Source: Photorhabdus noenieputensis
Lineage (GTDB): Bacteria; Pseudomonadota; Gammaproteobacteria; Enterobacterales; Enterobacteriaceae
Reading direction: 5' to 3'
Assembly (NCBI RefSeq): GCF_018448935.1
Contig: NZ_RCWC01000002.1
Coordinates: forward strand, 171,740 to 235,739
DNA: 64,000 nt
Shown here: positions 32,926 to 42,520 of the stretch, piece after piece
Position numbering within the stretch: the first letter of the stretch is position 1
Layout: each line of letters opens with the position of its first letter
Program-made: the position numbers and the translations under genes
Notes under the pieces: generated by a model
The model's input: the letters and a program-made list of their open reading frames with translations, nothing else
Told to the model about the DNA's origin: nothing
Database searches by the model: none

Positions 32926-34728
32926 TCAGTTAGTTAGTATTTCAACTGAATTACCTGCACTGCGAGCACGCCACAGTTTCAGCCATTGCATAATGGAAGA
33001 GACCGTAATCACAACGCCAAGGATAACCATCACAATGGAGATTGTTCCGTTGAAGATGTTGAAACCTTTTGCTGCGGAGTTGAAGTAAACATTCTTCACC
33101 ATCCAGTAAGCAGCATAGTTCACAGTAACATACAGGTAAGCCAGAGGTATTAGGCAGGTCAGCATATACCAGCGTTTTTCAGACAGACGTAGGATAATTG
33201 TTGCACCAATCATCAGGCCGATGGAGGCCATTAATTGATTGGATACACCGAATAGCGCCCAAACTGAATTGATATCGCCGGAATTCAGTAGGTAGCCCCA
33301 CAGTAAACAGGCAACGATACTGCAACCAATGGAACCTGGTAACCAGTTAATGCGTTTCAGAGGTGCCCAGATATCGCCCAGGAAATCTTGCAGCAGGTAA
33401 CGGGCGACACGTGTACCGGAATCAACCGCTGTCAGGATAAATACAGCTTCGAACATGACGACGAACTGGAAAAAGTAGGATGCTAACTGGCTGAACCAAG
33501 GGATGCGGGTGAAGATATCTGCCATACCAACTGCCAATGTGACTGCACCACCGGTACGGCCATACAGATCCAGACCAATTTCCTGACTCAGTTGTGGTAG
33601 ATGGATAACATCCATACCCAGTGTAGCAAAGACCTCTGGGGAGGAGTTAATTGCGAAATAGTCAGCAGGATATAGAGAAGTGGCAGCGATCAACGCCATG
33701 ACGCCAACGACACACTCTGCCAGCATGGCACCGAAACCAACTGGCAGAATATCACTCCACTTATCGATCTGTTTTGGTGTGGTGCCAGAGCCGATAAATG
33801 CATGAAAACCAGAAATAGCGCCACACGCAATGGTGATGGAGATAAACGGCCACACCGGACCAGCCAGTACAGGGCCATTGCCATGAATAAATTCAGTGAC
33901 TGCCGGGAATTGGATCTCTGGGTTAATAAAGATGACACCCACAACTAACGCGCCGAATACACCGATTTTCATAAAACTGGAAAGATAACCACGGGGAGTC
34001 AGTAGCATCCATACTGGCAGAGCGGTTGCAAAAAATGCATAGATTGGCAGTGCCAAGCTAACAGTTGATGTACGCAGACTCAGCCATTCACCGAAGGCGG
34101 ATGCTTGAATGTAAGGGCCAGCAATCACACAAGCCATAATGGTAATAATACCTACCCAAGTTGCTCCTCGCATATTACCTGTGAAGCGTTCCCATAGACC
34201 GACACCGATTGCGACCGGAATGGTCATAAATACTGCAAATGTCCCCCAAGGGTTACGTTCTAGCGCGTGAACGACCACCATTGATAGACCTGCCATAGTA
34301 ATAGTAATGATGAACAGCATGGCAAGGCCGGTGCACCAACCAGCAATTGGGCCCAGTTCTGTTTTGGCAACTTCTGACAGGGATTTACCGCTATGTTTCA
34401 TTGAGGCGAATAAAACAACCGTATCATGCACGGCACCGCCGATAACACAACCGATTAATAGCCATAGCATACTTGGCAGATAACCGTATTGAGCTGCTAA
34501 CACAGGGCCAACCAGCGGTCCTGCGGCTGCGATTGCTGCGAAGTGGCTACCAAAATTGACCCATTTTTTCGTGGGTACATAATCCTTACCGTCTTCCAGT
34601 AAATGGGAAGGTGTAACTTCGCTGTCATCTGCTTTCAGTACCTTTTTAACGAAGAATACGCCGTATAAGCGGTAGCAGATAACTAGAATACACAACGTTG
34701 CAATGACAAATGTGAGAGCGTGTTGCAT
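32926..34728 (-). CDS. CstA/BtsT-family transporter (probable pyruvate or peptide uptake)
   Basis: A 600-aa polytopic membrane protein of the carbon starvation A family. Conserved features include the N-terminal region with SHFAAIAAAGPLVGPVLAAQ, the GGAVHDTVVLFASM loop, and many hydrophobic helices. E. coli BtsT (pyruvate/H+ symporter) and CstA are about 700 aa, so this is a shorter subtype. Downstream partners in the same orientation are close homologues of the pyruvate-sensing BtsR/BtsS. A BtsR consensus repeat pair lies ~100 nt upstream of its start. From this I infer that it is the BtsSR target and probably takes up pyruvate. The family is certain; the substrate is inferred. Confidence 0.85.
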   Translation of the reverse strand: MQHALTFVIATLCILVICYRLYGVFFVKKVLKADDSEVTPSHLLEDGKDYVPTKKWVNFGSHFAAIAAAGPLVGPVLAAQYGYLPSMLWLLIGCVIGGAVHDTVVLFASMKHSGKSLSEVAKTELGPIAGWCTGLAMLFIITITMAGLSMVVVHALERNPWGTFAVFMTIPVAIGVGLWERFTGNMRGATWVGIITIMACVIAGPYIQASAFGEWLSLRTSTVSLALPIYAFFATALPVWMLLTPRGYLSSFMKIGVFGALVVGVIFINPEIQFPAVTEFIHGNGPVLAGPVWPFISITIACGAISGFHAFIGSGTTPKQIDKWSDILPVGFGAMLAECVVGVMALIAATSLYPADYFAINSSPEVFATLGMDVIHLPQLSQEIGLDLYGRTGGAVTLAVGMADIFTRIPWFSQLASYFFQFVVMFEAVFILTAVDSGTRVARYLLQDFLGDIWAPLKRINWLPGSIGCSIVACLLWGYLLNSGDINSVWALFGVSNQLMASIGLMIGATIILRLSEKRWYMLTCLIPLAYLYVTVNYAAYWMVKNVYFNSAAKGFNIFNGTISIVMVILGVVITVSSIMQWLKLWRARSAGNSVEILTN

Positions 34729-34804
34729 TTCTCTTCTCCTGAGAGTTATAAATTTTTACTCGTATCTTGTCATAGGTAAAGGAAGCTATAAGGGAGCGTC
34801 TGAG

Positions 34805-34853
34805 TGAGTGGTTGTATGGCGGGTTAAGTGGTCAGATTCAGCAGGTGAGCGGT
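34805..34853 (-). promoter_or_regulatory. BtsR-type direct repeats upstream of the btsT-like gene
   Basis: Read on the minus strand, ACCGCTCA (34846-34853), then 13 nt, then ACCACTTA (34825-34832) fit the published E. coli BtsR motif ACC[G/A]CT[C/T]A-N13-ACC[G/A]CT[C/T]A, as I recall it. A third unit, ACCACTCA (34805-34812), follows after 12 nt. The site lies between btsR and the transporter gene. Confidence 0.8.
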
Positions 34854-34897
34854 GAGTAAGAACTGACTAACCTGCTAAAATGTGATGAATGTCATGA

Positions 34898-35620
34898 TTA
34901 CTTCAATCCTAGCGCCTCTTTCAATGGCTTCAAATAACGGCGGCTGACGGGAATAGTTTTACCATTGCGTAGAATCAGTTCGGCTTGTCCGTGATCACTA
35001 AATAGGATTTCGCGCAGATGGGTCATATTGACCAGATATTGACGATGATTTCTCATCAAGGGTGTGCGGGTTTCTAATGTACGAAGTGTTAGTTCAGTAA
35101 ATCCTTCCTGTCCGTTGGTACACATAACATACACTCCGCTTGGACGGGAGGTGACATAAAGGATTTCATCCAGTTGCACAAGCCAGATTCGGCTGTGGCC
35201 GGTGCATGGGATATATTTCAGCGGCTCTTCCACTTTAAGGATGGAAATATCCTGTTTCTGATGTCCTTGCCGTAATCGTTGTAAAGTTTTAGTTAGACGA
35301 TTTTTTTCCAGAGGTTTTAATAAATAGTCAAATGCGTGTTCTTCAAACGCTTGTATTGCATATTCATCAAATGCGGTCAGAAAAACAATATAGGGGCGAT
35401 GCTCTGGATCGAGCATACCAACCATTTCTAACCCGGTGATACGTGGCATTTGGATATCCAAAAATACAACATCGGGTTTTAGATGATATATGGCACCAAT
35501 GGCTTCAACGGCATTGGCGCATTCGCCAATAATTTGGATATCATGCTCTTCTTCTAGCAAACAACGTAGGTTTTCGCGTGCAAGCGGTTCGTCATCAACA
35601 ATTAATATATTCATATTCAC
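34898..35620 (-). CDS. btsR: LytTR-family response regulator BtsR
   Basis: A 240-aa response regulator. The receiver domain (~1-120) has [12 protein letters not shown], the phospho-acceptor Asp in VVFLDIQMP and the Lys in LLKPLEK; a LytTR DNA-binding domain follows (~135-238). The [21 protein letters not shown] region is almost the same as I recall for E. coli BtsR (YehT). GTG at 35620 overlaps the btsS stop by 4 nt (GTGA) and lies nearer the GAGG site; an ATG two codons later (35614) is the alternative. Its operator is visible just downstream, at the transporter promoter. Confidence 0.93.
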   Translation of the reverse strand: MNMNILIVDDEPLARENLRCLLEEEHDIQIIGECANAVEAIGAIYHLKPDVVFLDIQMPRITGLEMVGMLDPEHRPYIVFLTAFDEYAIQAFEEHAFDYLLKPLEKNRLTKTLQRLRQGHQKQDISILKVEEPLKYIPCTGHSRIWLVQLDEILYVTSRPSGVYVMCTNGQEGFTELTLRTLETRTPLMRNHRQYLVNMTHLREILFSDHGQAELILRNGKTIPVSRRYLKPLKEALGLK

Positions 35621-37314
35621 ACAGTTTTATTAGCCTCTTTAATGAGTGGCAAGTGTAAAATTACGCGGGTAAATTTTTCTGGTTGGCAATCTATTTGCAC
35701 ACCATAATTTTCACCATAGCGAAGTCGTAGCCGTTTATCTACCAGACTTATTCCTAGTCCATCCCCCATAGAGACTGATTTATAAAGACCGGCATTATCT
35801 TCTACTGCCAGTATCAACAATTGATTCTGCTGATGAGCACGAATAGTAACCCTGCCAGTTTCTAATAACTGTGATGTGCCGTGTTTGATTGCATTTTCTA
35901 CTATTGGCTGGAGAGAAAAAGCGGGTAATTTGGCGTGAAGCAAAGATTCCGGCAGTTCAATATTTATTTGCAGATGCTCACGGAAACGTGCTTTCTCAAT
36001 TTGTAAGTAAGCATTCACATGCTCTATTTCATCAGACAGCGTGACAATCTCTTCTGACCGTTTCAAGTTTTTACGGAAAAAGGTTGAGAGATATTGTACT
36101 AATTGCCCTGCTTGATAACTGTCCCGTCGGATCACTGCTTGCAGGGTATTTAAAGCATTAAATAAAAAGTGAGGATTCACTTGCGCATGAAGCAGCTTAA
36201 TTTCTGATTGTAGCAGTGATTGTTTGTTACGTTCATATTGTCCTGCGAGGATTTGGGCGGATAGCAAACTGGCAATACCTTCCCCCAGGGGGCGGTTAAT
36301 TGAACTGAACAGACGATTTTTGGCTTCATAAAGTTTGATTGCGCCGATAACTTGCTGATTTTCTCCCTGTAGCGGAATGACCAGGGTGGAACCGAGTTTG
36401 CAGGTTGGATTGATTGAACAACGGTAAGGTATTTCATTGCCATCGGCGTAAACCACTTCATTATTTTCAATTGCTCGACGGGATTGTTCTGAAGAAATAG
36501 GCGTTCCAGGGAGGTGATGATCGGAACCGATGCCAATAAACGCCAGGAGTTTTTCTCTATCTGTAATAGCCACTGCGCCTATTCCCAGTTGCTGATAAAT
36601 AACTTTTGCTACCTTCATACTGTTATTTTCATTAAATCCTTTTCGCAGAATACCTTCCGTATAGACAGCGATTTTCAGGGCTTGAGCAGAAAATGCACTA
36701 GTATATTTTTCAAATATTGCGCGTCGGTCAAGTAGAATACGTATAAACATTGCTGCGCCGATACTATTGGTGACAATCATGGGGATGGCGATGTTTTTGA
36801 CCAACACTAATGCTTCACTGTATGGACGAGCGAGCAGTAGCAAAATGCCCATCTGTATTACTTCAGCACAAAACGTGACGATAGCGGCTGTCCAGGGATT
36901 AATCAGTCGATTTATCTGACCACGTTTCGTCAGATAGCTGTGGATAATGCCGCCGATTAAACCTTCAATAATGGTCGATATCATGCAACTGAAAGCGGTC
37001 ATCCCGCCAAGGGAATAGCGATGCAGCCCGCCAGTTAATCCCACCAGCGCGCCGACACCGGGCCCACCCAGAAGTCCGCCAAGGACTGCGCCAATAGCAC
37101 GAGTATTGGCAATGGAATCACCTACATGCAGACCAAAATAGGTTCCCATGATACAGAAAATGGAAAAAGTGACATAACACAGCAGTTTATGAGGTAAACG
37201 TACAGTAACTTGTAACAGCGGAATAAATAGTGGTGTTTTACTTAGTAGCCAGGCGATAACCAAATAAACGCACATCTGTTGTAGTAATAACAACACGAGA
37301 TTAAATTCGTACAT
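35617..37314 (-). CDS. btsS: LytS-family sensor kinase BtsS (pyruvate receptor)
   Basis: A 565-aa membrane histidine kinase (E. coli BtsS 561). A 5TMR-LYT membrane domain (~1-205) is followed by a GAF domain (~225-355). The dimerisation/phospho-acceptor segment [16 protein letters not shown] and an HATPase with ENAIKHG follow. The start [14 protein letters not shown] matches the E. coli protein as I recall it. In E. coli BtsS is a high-affinity pyruvate receptor that activates BtsR. It is co-transcribed with btsR through a 4-nt overlap and is divergent from the HlyD gene. Confidence 0.93.
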   Translation of the reverse strand: MYEFNLVLLLLQQMCVYLVIAWLLSKTPLFIPLLQVTVRLPHKLLCYVTFSIFCIMGTYFGLHVGDSIANTRAIGAVLGGLLGGPGVGALVGLTGGLHRYSLGGMTAFSCMISTIIEGLIGGIIHSYLTKRGQINRLINPWTAAIVTFCAEVIQMGILLLLARPYSEALVLVKNIAIPMIVTNSIGAAMFIRILLDRRAIFEKYTSAFSAQALKIAVYTEGILRKGFNENNSMKVAKVIYQQLGIGAVAITDREKLLAFIGIGSDHHLPGTPISSEQSRRAIENNEVVYADGNEIPYRCSINPTCKLGSTLVIPLQGENQQVIGAIKLYEAKNRLFSSINRPLGEGIASLLSAQILAGQYERNKQSLLQSEIKLLHAQVNPHFLFNALNTLQAVIRRDSYQAGQLVQYLSTFFRKNLKRSEEIVTLSDEIEHVNAYLQIEKARFREHLQINIELPESLLHAKLPAFSLQPIVENAIKHGTSQLLETGRVTIRAHQQNQLLILAVEDNAGLYKSVSMGDGLGISLVDKRLRLRYGENYGVQIDCQPEKFTRVILHLPLIKEANKTV

Positions 37315-37551
37315 AGACTTTCCGGGAGGATTTGTGGATGTTATTAGTTTACAGAAACAGCTAATAATATTATTAAAAGTTTAGTTTAAGTAGGTTAATA
37401 TTTGACAATAATCATAAACCACTACACTATTATAAAGCGTTTTCCTTTCTGTCAGTGATTATACGCACAAACATATAAGAAATTTTCCGTAGAACAATGA
37501 GAAGCTATAGCGTTAGTTTCGAGTCGGGTAATTTTGGATGTGTAAGACATC

Positions 37552-38523
37552 ATGAAAAAAAGAACACTTTTTACGATTTTACTGGTGATTTTGCTCACAG
37601 CAATGGCTGTGTTGTTTCATTCTCATAACCAATATTTATTGTTGCAAGGTGAAGTTGATGCACCGGAAGTGATTGTGGCATCTAAAGCTAAGGGGCGAGT
37701 GATCGAACGTCACGTTGAACGAGGAGATGATGTTAAGGCAGGCCAGTTGCTGATTACACTCGAAAGCCCTGAATTACTGGCCAAGGTTGCTTCACTGGAA
37801 GCTGCTCGTGATCAAGCCAAAGCGCAGTTGGAACAATCTCTTCATGGAACCCGTGAAGAAAGTATTCGGAATTTGGAAGCAAATTTGGCACAAGCTCAGG
37901 CCGAATATGATAATGCGGTACGTGAATATGATCGTATTCAGAATGTCGCATCTAAAGGTTATGTTTCACGGAACGATCTGGATAATGCTCACAGAAGTAG
38001 AGATGTTGCCTATCAGAAAATGCAGAGCGCAAAAGCGGCACTGGATGAAGGCAGGCATGGTGACAGGATTGAACTGCGCCAGAAATATGCAGCGGCTTTA
38101 CGTCAGGCTGAACAGCAACTGATTGAGTTACAAACCCAGAGTAATGATTTGCAGGTCAAAGCACCTGTCGCGGGGGAAGTAGGGCCGATTCCGGCAGAAG
38201 TTGGTGAATTATTTAGTGCTAATAGTCCTTTAGTGACATTAATCCGTGTACCAGAAGCTTATTTTATTTATAACCTGCGGGAAGACATTCTGGCAAAGGT
38301 GCGCAAAGGGGATAAAGTTAAACTTCGTATTCCTGCGCTAGGTGATAAAGAGGTTGAAGCCGAAGTTCGTTATATCTCTCCGATGGGTGATTACGCGACT
38401 AAACGTGCCACTCGTGCCACCGGTGATTTCGATTTAAGAACCTTTGAAGTGCGCTTGTATTCCTTACAGCCTATTGAAGGTTTACGTCCTGGTATGAGTG
38501 CCTTGTGGCGTTGGGATAAGTAG
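37552..38523 (+). CDS. HlyD/EmrA-type membrane fusion protein
   Basis: A 323-aa periplasmic adaptor. One N-terminal TM anchor (~5-23) is followed by a biotinyl-lipoyl-like segment (~35-75), an alpha-helical coiled-coil hairpin (~78-200, rich in Ala/Glu/Gln), and a second lipoyl half with VKAPVAGEVGPIPAEVGE and beta-barrel sequence. It starts a three-gene operon with two ABC-2 type permeases (8-nt gap, then 1-nt overlap) and resembles the YhiI/YbhG families. Such adaptors connect inner-membrane exporters to TolC. The cargo is unknown, and no ATPase gene is beside it. Confidence 0.85.
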   Translation: MKKRTLFTILLVILLTAMAVLFHSHNQYLLLQGEVDAPEVIVASKAKGRVIERHVERGDDVKAGQLLITLESPELLAKVASLEAARDQAKAQLEQSLHGTREESIRNLEANLAQAQAEYDNAVREYDRIQNVASKGYVSRNDLDNAHRSRDVAYQKMQSAKAALDEGRHGDRIELRQKYAAALRQAEQQLIELQTQSNDLQVKAPVAGEVGPIPAEVGELFSANSPLVTLIRVPEAYFIYNLREDILAKVRKGDKVKLRIPALGDKEVEAEVRYISPMGDYATKRATRATGDFDLRTFEVRLYSLQPIEGLRPGMSALWRWDK

Positions 38524-38530
38524 GTGACTG

Positions 38531-39676
38531 ATGCGAAGCAAGGTTGCATGGCGTGGTTTCGAACGCGCTTTTAGCCAAGAAATTCGGGCTGTGATTCGTA
38601 GCCCAGTTTTTCACTGGTTAAGCTGGTTATTTCCGTTGATGCTATTCGTGCTGATCAGCGCTAATTTCTCAGAAGGGACATTGCTCAATCTGCCAGTATC
38701 GGTGGTTGATAATGATCAGAGTCCGCTGTCACGTCATCTAATACGTAACTTGAATGCGGCTTCTCATGCGCAGATTAAATCTTATGATGGGGGATTACAG
38801 GAATCTCTTGAACGGCTTGGTAGTGCCAAGGATTACTCTTTACTTTATATTCCACACGATTTTGAAGCTAATGCGCTCAGAGGAAACCAGCCAACTGTGC
38901 GTATGTATTACAACGCGTTGTTTTATGGTGCCGGAAGTTACTCTATTCAAGATCTCAGTGGGTTAATGGCAGAGATTAATGCGAAGTATCGTTCCATATT
39001 GGCGACAGAAATGGGCCATCAGTTACCGCCATTAGCCAATGTTACGCTCGTTTATGACAGCCTTTTTAATGCCAGCGGTAGTTACATCTATTATCAGCAG
39101 TTTGCGGCCACAATCCATTTGTTACAGCTTTTTGTTGTAACCTGCACGATTTATAGCATGGCACGCAGCAAAACACTGATGACAATGAAACCATTTACTT
39201 TCGCGCTGTTGGGAAAATTGGCACCTTATACCCTGTTTTTTACTCTGTTGTTGATTGTTGAATTGGCTGCTCTGATTGGTGTATTTGATGCAAAAGTGAA
39301 TGGTAACCCGATATATATGGTAATAGTGGGTTTCTGCTATGTCATTGCTGCTCAAAGTATTGGCTTGTTGCTGTTTACTTTCACTAATAGCATATTGACG
39401 GCTTACAGTTTAATTGGAGTGCTAGTCAGTATTGCGACGACTTTTTCAGGTATGTCGGTACCGGAATTATCAATGATATGGCCGGCGCGGATAATTGCCA
39501 ATATTGAGCCTTTGACGCATGCGCTAAATGCGATGTTTGATATTTTTCTGCGTGAAGTTTCTTTACTGGGTATTTTATCTGTTTGTGCTTTATTGCTTAT
39601 TTATCCGGTCGTTTGCTTTCTGCTAGTACGAAACCGGTTATTTAAACGGCTTGGCTTGCCACAGGGTGATGAATAA
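38531..39676 (+). CDS. ABC-2 type exporter permease, subunit 1
   Basis: A 381-aa YhhJ/YbhR-like permease. One N-terminal TM (~29-46) is followed by a large extracytoplasmic domain (~50-185) and about five TM helices (~190-375). The NRLFKR-type basic C-terminus is cytoplasmic. It is clearly paralogous in architecture to the next gene, with which it shares one base (TAATG). These permeases normally pair with a nucleotide-binding subunit, and none is encoded here. Confidence 0.85.
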   Translation: MRSKVAWRGFERAFSQEIRAVIRSPVFHWLSWLFPLMLFVLISANFSEGTLLNLPVSVVDNDQSPLSRHLIRNLNAASHAQIKSYDGGLQESLERLGSAKDYSLLYIPHDFEANALRGNQPTVRMYYNALFYGAGSYSIQDLSGLMAEINAKYRSILATEMGHQLPPLANVTLVYDSLFNASGSYIYYQQFAATIHLLQLFVVTCTIYSMARSKTLMTMKPFTFALLGKLAPYTLFFTLLLIVELAALIGVFDAKVNGNPIYMVIVGFCYVIAAQSIGLLLFTFTNSILTAYSLIGVLVSIATTFSGMSVPELSMIWPARIIANIEPLTHALNAMFDIFLREVSLLGILSVCALLLIYPVVCFLLVRNRLFKRLGLPQGDE

Positions 39677-40821
39677 TGCAGATGTATTGGCAAACTTTTC
39701 GCCGGGTATTAATGGGCATGTTGGAAAAGCCTATGTGGATGTTGATGCTGGTTTCCTTGTGTATGATGAGTTTGGTATATGTCCGGCCAACAGTATGGGA
39801 TCTTCCGGTTGCCGTGATCGACCAGGATCACAGCTCTGCTAGTCGGGCTTTGATACGCCAGCTTAATTCTACGGCTAAAATGGCTGTCCACAGCTATGAT
39901 AATTTAGCTGATGCTCGTCACGATCTACTGTTGCGTGAAATTTTTGCGATCATTATCATCCCGGCGGATCTGGAGAAAAATATCCTTAATGGAAAAAATA
40001 TCACTTTTCCGATTTATGGCGATGCAACCAGTCGGCTTGCCAATGGACAAATTCAGCAAGAGTTGACCTCTGCTCACCGGCAATTGCTAAACGAATATAA
40101 CAGCAAATTATTATTAAAATATGGTTTTAGTCCTGAACAGACAGAATTATTACTGATGCCGATTCGTAGTGAAACTGTTGGGCTATTTAACCCTGGTGTT
40201 AGTTTTGCCGCAATTGTTTTTCCCGGTTTATTGGTGATGTTATTACAACACTCGCTATTGATATCTTGTGTGCGGGTTAGTATTACGATACGTGGGACAC
40301 CGAAAGGTAAACCCCCATTGCCTGTCTATTTGGGAGCGTTGTCGGCGTTATTACCGATTTGGCTTTTTCTCTCCATTATCTTTTTTGTACTTTGGCCGTG
40401 GGTGTTGGGATACCGGCAGGAGGCGTCTATTCCGTTGCTATTAATGCTGACGTTCTTGTTTATGTTGGCTGTACTTGGATTAGGTAAATTAGTAACAGAA
40501 TGTATGCGCAGTGTAGAAATGATCTATTTAACGATCGCCTTGCTTACCACGCCTGTGTTCTATATTTCCGGCACAATCTGGCCGGTACAAGCAATGCCTG
40601 ATTGGGTGAGAGCAATTTCTTCTGCTTTACCGTCTACTTGGGCAACAAAAGCGATTGCCGGTGTTAACCAGATGGGATTGCCAGTACAGAATGTATTGGG
40701 AGATATCGCTATGATGTTGGTTCTTGGTGTGATTTATACTCTGCTAGGAATTTTGATAGGTATGGTGCGTAACGGTGAATTAAGGAAAATAACCTATTAT
40801 TTGCGTAAGGTGTTTAAGTGA
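39676..40821 (+). CDS. ABC-2 type exporter permease, subunit 2
   Basis: A 381-aa permease with the same layout: TM ~20-37, a large external domain with VAVIDQDHSSASRALIRQL, then a C-terminal membrane block with the ABC-2 signature region TPVFYISGTIWPVQAMPDW. It presumably forms a heterodimer with subunit 1. It ends the operon; no clear terminator was seen after it. Confidence 0.85.
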   Translation: MQMYWQTFRRVLMGMLEKPMWMLMLVSLCMMSLVYVRPTVWDLPVAVIDQDHSSASRALIRQLNSTAKMAVHSYDNLADARHDLLLREIFAIIIIPADLEKNILNGKNITFPIYGDATSRLANGQIQQELTSAHRQLLNEYNSKLLLKYGFSPEQTELLLMPIRSETVGLFNPGVSFAAIVFPGLLVMLLQHSLLISCVRVSITIRGTPKGKPPLPVYLGALSALLPIWLFLSIIFFVLWPWVLGYRQEASIPLLLMLTFLFMLAVLGLGKLVTECMRSVEMIYLTIALLTTPVFYISGTIWPVQAMPDWVRAISSALPSTWATKAIAGVNQMGLPVQNVLGDIAMMLVLGVIYTLLGILIGMVRNGELRKITYYLRKVFK

Positions 40822-41269
40822 TGATTTATATTTCCTAATTCGTGATTTATTCTAGTGCGATAGAAAAATGACCAGATAGAGTGGTGCATATATGTTCTAT
40901 TTTTATACTCATTATAATTTTTTATCTATGTAATTCAGTTGGGTAGATAAAGTCATGGTAATCGCATTAATAACTAGTACTTACCATTAAATATCTCTCT
41001 ATGTATTGTTTTTTCAGAATCATATAACAGAACCAATAATAGTTTTGGTGTGTTGTCAGGAGCGGTCAATTTCACCGATATGAGATGGAAAATACTTATG
41101 GAAATACTATCCGTGATATACCAAAGTCATTGTTGGTAAAACGGATTGCTTCGGTATTCTTAGCTGATTTCTGTACGAAAATCTGATCTTTTGCCCTATA
41201 AATTAATTTATCGTTTGCATGAATTTCACGTATAGGTTAAATTTTAACTCAATTGAGGGAGATCGAAAG
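40822..41269. other. Non-coding stretch between exporter operon and toxin-antitoxin pair
   Basis: 448 nt, AT-rich, with no supportable gene, tRNA or repeat. It presumably holds the promoter of the toxin-antitoxin operon, but I could not choose a convincing -35/-10 pair. An upstream frame extension of the toxin to 41219 lacks a ribosome-binding site. Confidence 0.6.
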
Positions 41270-41587
41270 ATGTTTGAACTTTTGTATCATCCTGAAGCTG
41301 CTGAGGAAGTAGAGAACTTACCTGGCGTACTTCGGGGTAAGATGGCAAGATTACTGGATCAGTTAGAGCAACGTGGTAATGGACTACGTTATCCATTGAC
41401 AAGACTCGTTCGGGATAGTTTATTTGAGTTACGGGCTTCAGGTTCAGACATTGCAAGAACATTATTTGTTTTTCAGAAAGGGAAGCAGGTTTACATTTTA
41501 CGATGCTTTGTGAAGAAAACAGATAAAACACCACCATCTGAAATAGAGTTAGCACTGAAACGATTGGAGGATATGACATATGGCTAA
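41270..41587 (+). CDS. HigB/Gp49-like RelE-fold toxin
   Basis: A 105-aa protein of the phage-derived Gp49-like/HigB family in the RelE/ParE superfamily, typically an mRNA interferase acting at the ribosome. The family pattern is visible: LPGVLRGKMARLLDQLEQRG, then LRYPLTRLVRDSLFELRASGSD, then RTLFVFQKGKQVYILRCFVKKT. The ATG at 41270 follows GAGGGAG. It overlaps the downstream antitoxin by 8 nt. Toxin-first order is typical of higBA. Confidence 0.85.
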   Translation: MFELLYHPEAAEEVENLPGVLRGKMARLLDQLEQRGNGLRYPLTRLVRDSLFELRASGSDIARTLFVFQKGKQVYILRCFVKKTDKTPPSEIELALKRLEDMTYG

Positions 41588-41867
41588 AGTAACTCCTATC
41601 TCACATTCAGAAGTGAGAAAGCGACTTCTTAATACACCGGAAGCTATACAAGCCTATGTTGAGGCTACAGAAGAATATGAGCTGCTGGAACAACTCACTG
41701 AGTGGCGGGAAAAAGCGGGTCTAAAGAAAATAGATATAGCTAAACGGATGGGAATTAATCCGTCTGCGGTTACCCGTATTGAGAAGAATGTAACGAAAGC
41801 TAGTTGGCACACACTTAAACGTTATGCTGCTGCATGTGGTGTTGAGTTATCTTTAACTGCGAAGTAA
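41580..41867 (+). CDS. XRE-family antitoxin (HigA-like)
   Basis: A 95-aa protein with an HTH_XRE domain (~38-90): WREKAGLKKIDIAKRMGINPS, with the recognition helix AVTRIEKN. The N-terminal ~35 residues probably contact the toxin. It overlaps the toxin gene by 8 nt and probably represses the operon. A terminator-like hairpin follows. Confidence 0.85.
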   Translation: MAKVTPISHSEVRKRLLNTPEAIQAYVEATEEYELLEQLTEWREKAGLKKIDIAKRMGINPSAVTRIEKNVTKASWHTLKRYAAACGVELSLTAK

Positions 41868-41923
41868 TACTACAGAATGTGTGTTCTATTGGTGGTGATA
41901 CTTAAGATCTACTTGTTCTAAGA

Positions 41924-41948
41924 GGCTTCCGTTAAAGGAAGCCATTTT
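41924..41948 (+). terminator. Terminator-like hairpin after the toxin-antitoxin pair
   Basis: GGCTTCC pairs with GGAAGCC, followed by ATTTTCC. It lies between this operon and the converging lipid-like cluster. The T-run is short. Confidence 0.6.
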
Positions 41949-41977
41949 CCTGCAATATTTCTGTCTGATTTCCTCGC

Positions 41978-42520
41978 TTAAAATCTCGTTTTTTTCAGCG
42001 AAAGTAAAAACAGTATATTCTTAACGACAAAGGCGCTGATTAAAAAACAGAGGAAAACGAAAAATGCATCGATATAAGTAAGATTAAGATAAATGAAATA
42101 GGCTATTGTGATGCCAATAGCAGAATCAAGTTGATCGAATAAAATAAACAATCGCTTATTTTGTTCCGGGTGTTGCCCCGGTGGGGCACCGAGTCTCCTT
42201 TTTAGCCAGGAGTTTGGCAGTTCGAAAAGAACATAGCCGAAACCCGCCAGAAAACCAGCAAATAAACAGGAGGAAATAGTTTGGGGAATAACAGTGTCCT
42301 GTATTCCGAAGCCGGGAACTAACCACAATAGTGAAAATAGTGCGGTAATAATGGGTACAACAATAAAACCACGCCAAGTCTTGTTGCGACCAAAATAACG
42401 TTGATGTACTGGAATAGCCCAGCGGGAAAAATAGTTTTTCGTCACAATCACCATATGTAAACAACCACCAAGGATGATGGGGATTATTAAAATCCATCCA
42501 TGATAAAAACTATTGAGCAT
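41978..42520 (-). CDS. CDP-archaeol synthase (CarS/DUF46)-like CTP transferase
   Basis: A 180-aa membrane protein with several TM helices and three conserved motifs of the CarS/DUF46 family: F-G-R-N-K-T-W-R-G (residues 43-51), S-W-L-K-R-R-L-G (104-111) and D-Q-L-D (129-132). Archaeal CarS couples CTP to unsaturated archaetidic acid to make CDP-archaeol; bacterial relatives may activate other phosphatidic-acid-like lipids. The ATG at 42520 gives the normal family length. It overlaps the upstream CDP-alcohol phosphatidyltransferase gene by 11 nt and is the last gene of a seven-gene minus-strand cluster. The lipid substrate is not known. Confidence 0.75.
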   Translation of the reverse strand: MLNSFYHGWILIIPIILGGCLHMVIVTKNYFSRWAIPVHQRYFGRNKTWRGFIVVPIITALFSLLWLVPGFGIQDTVIPQTISSCLFAGFLAGFGYVLFELPNSWLKRRLGAPPGQHPEQNKRLFILFDQLDSAIGITIAYFIYLNLTYIDAFFVFLCFLISAFVVKNILFLLSLKKTRF

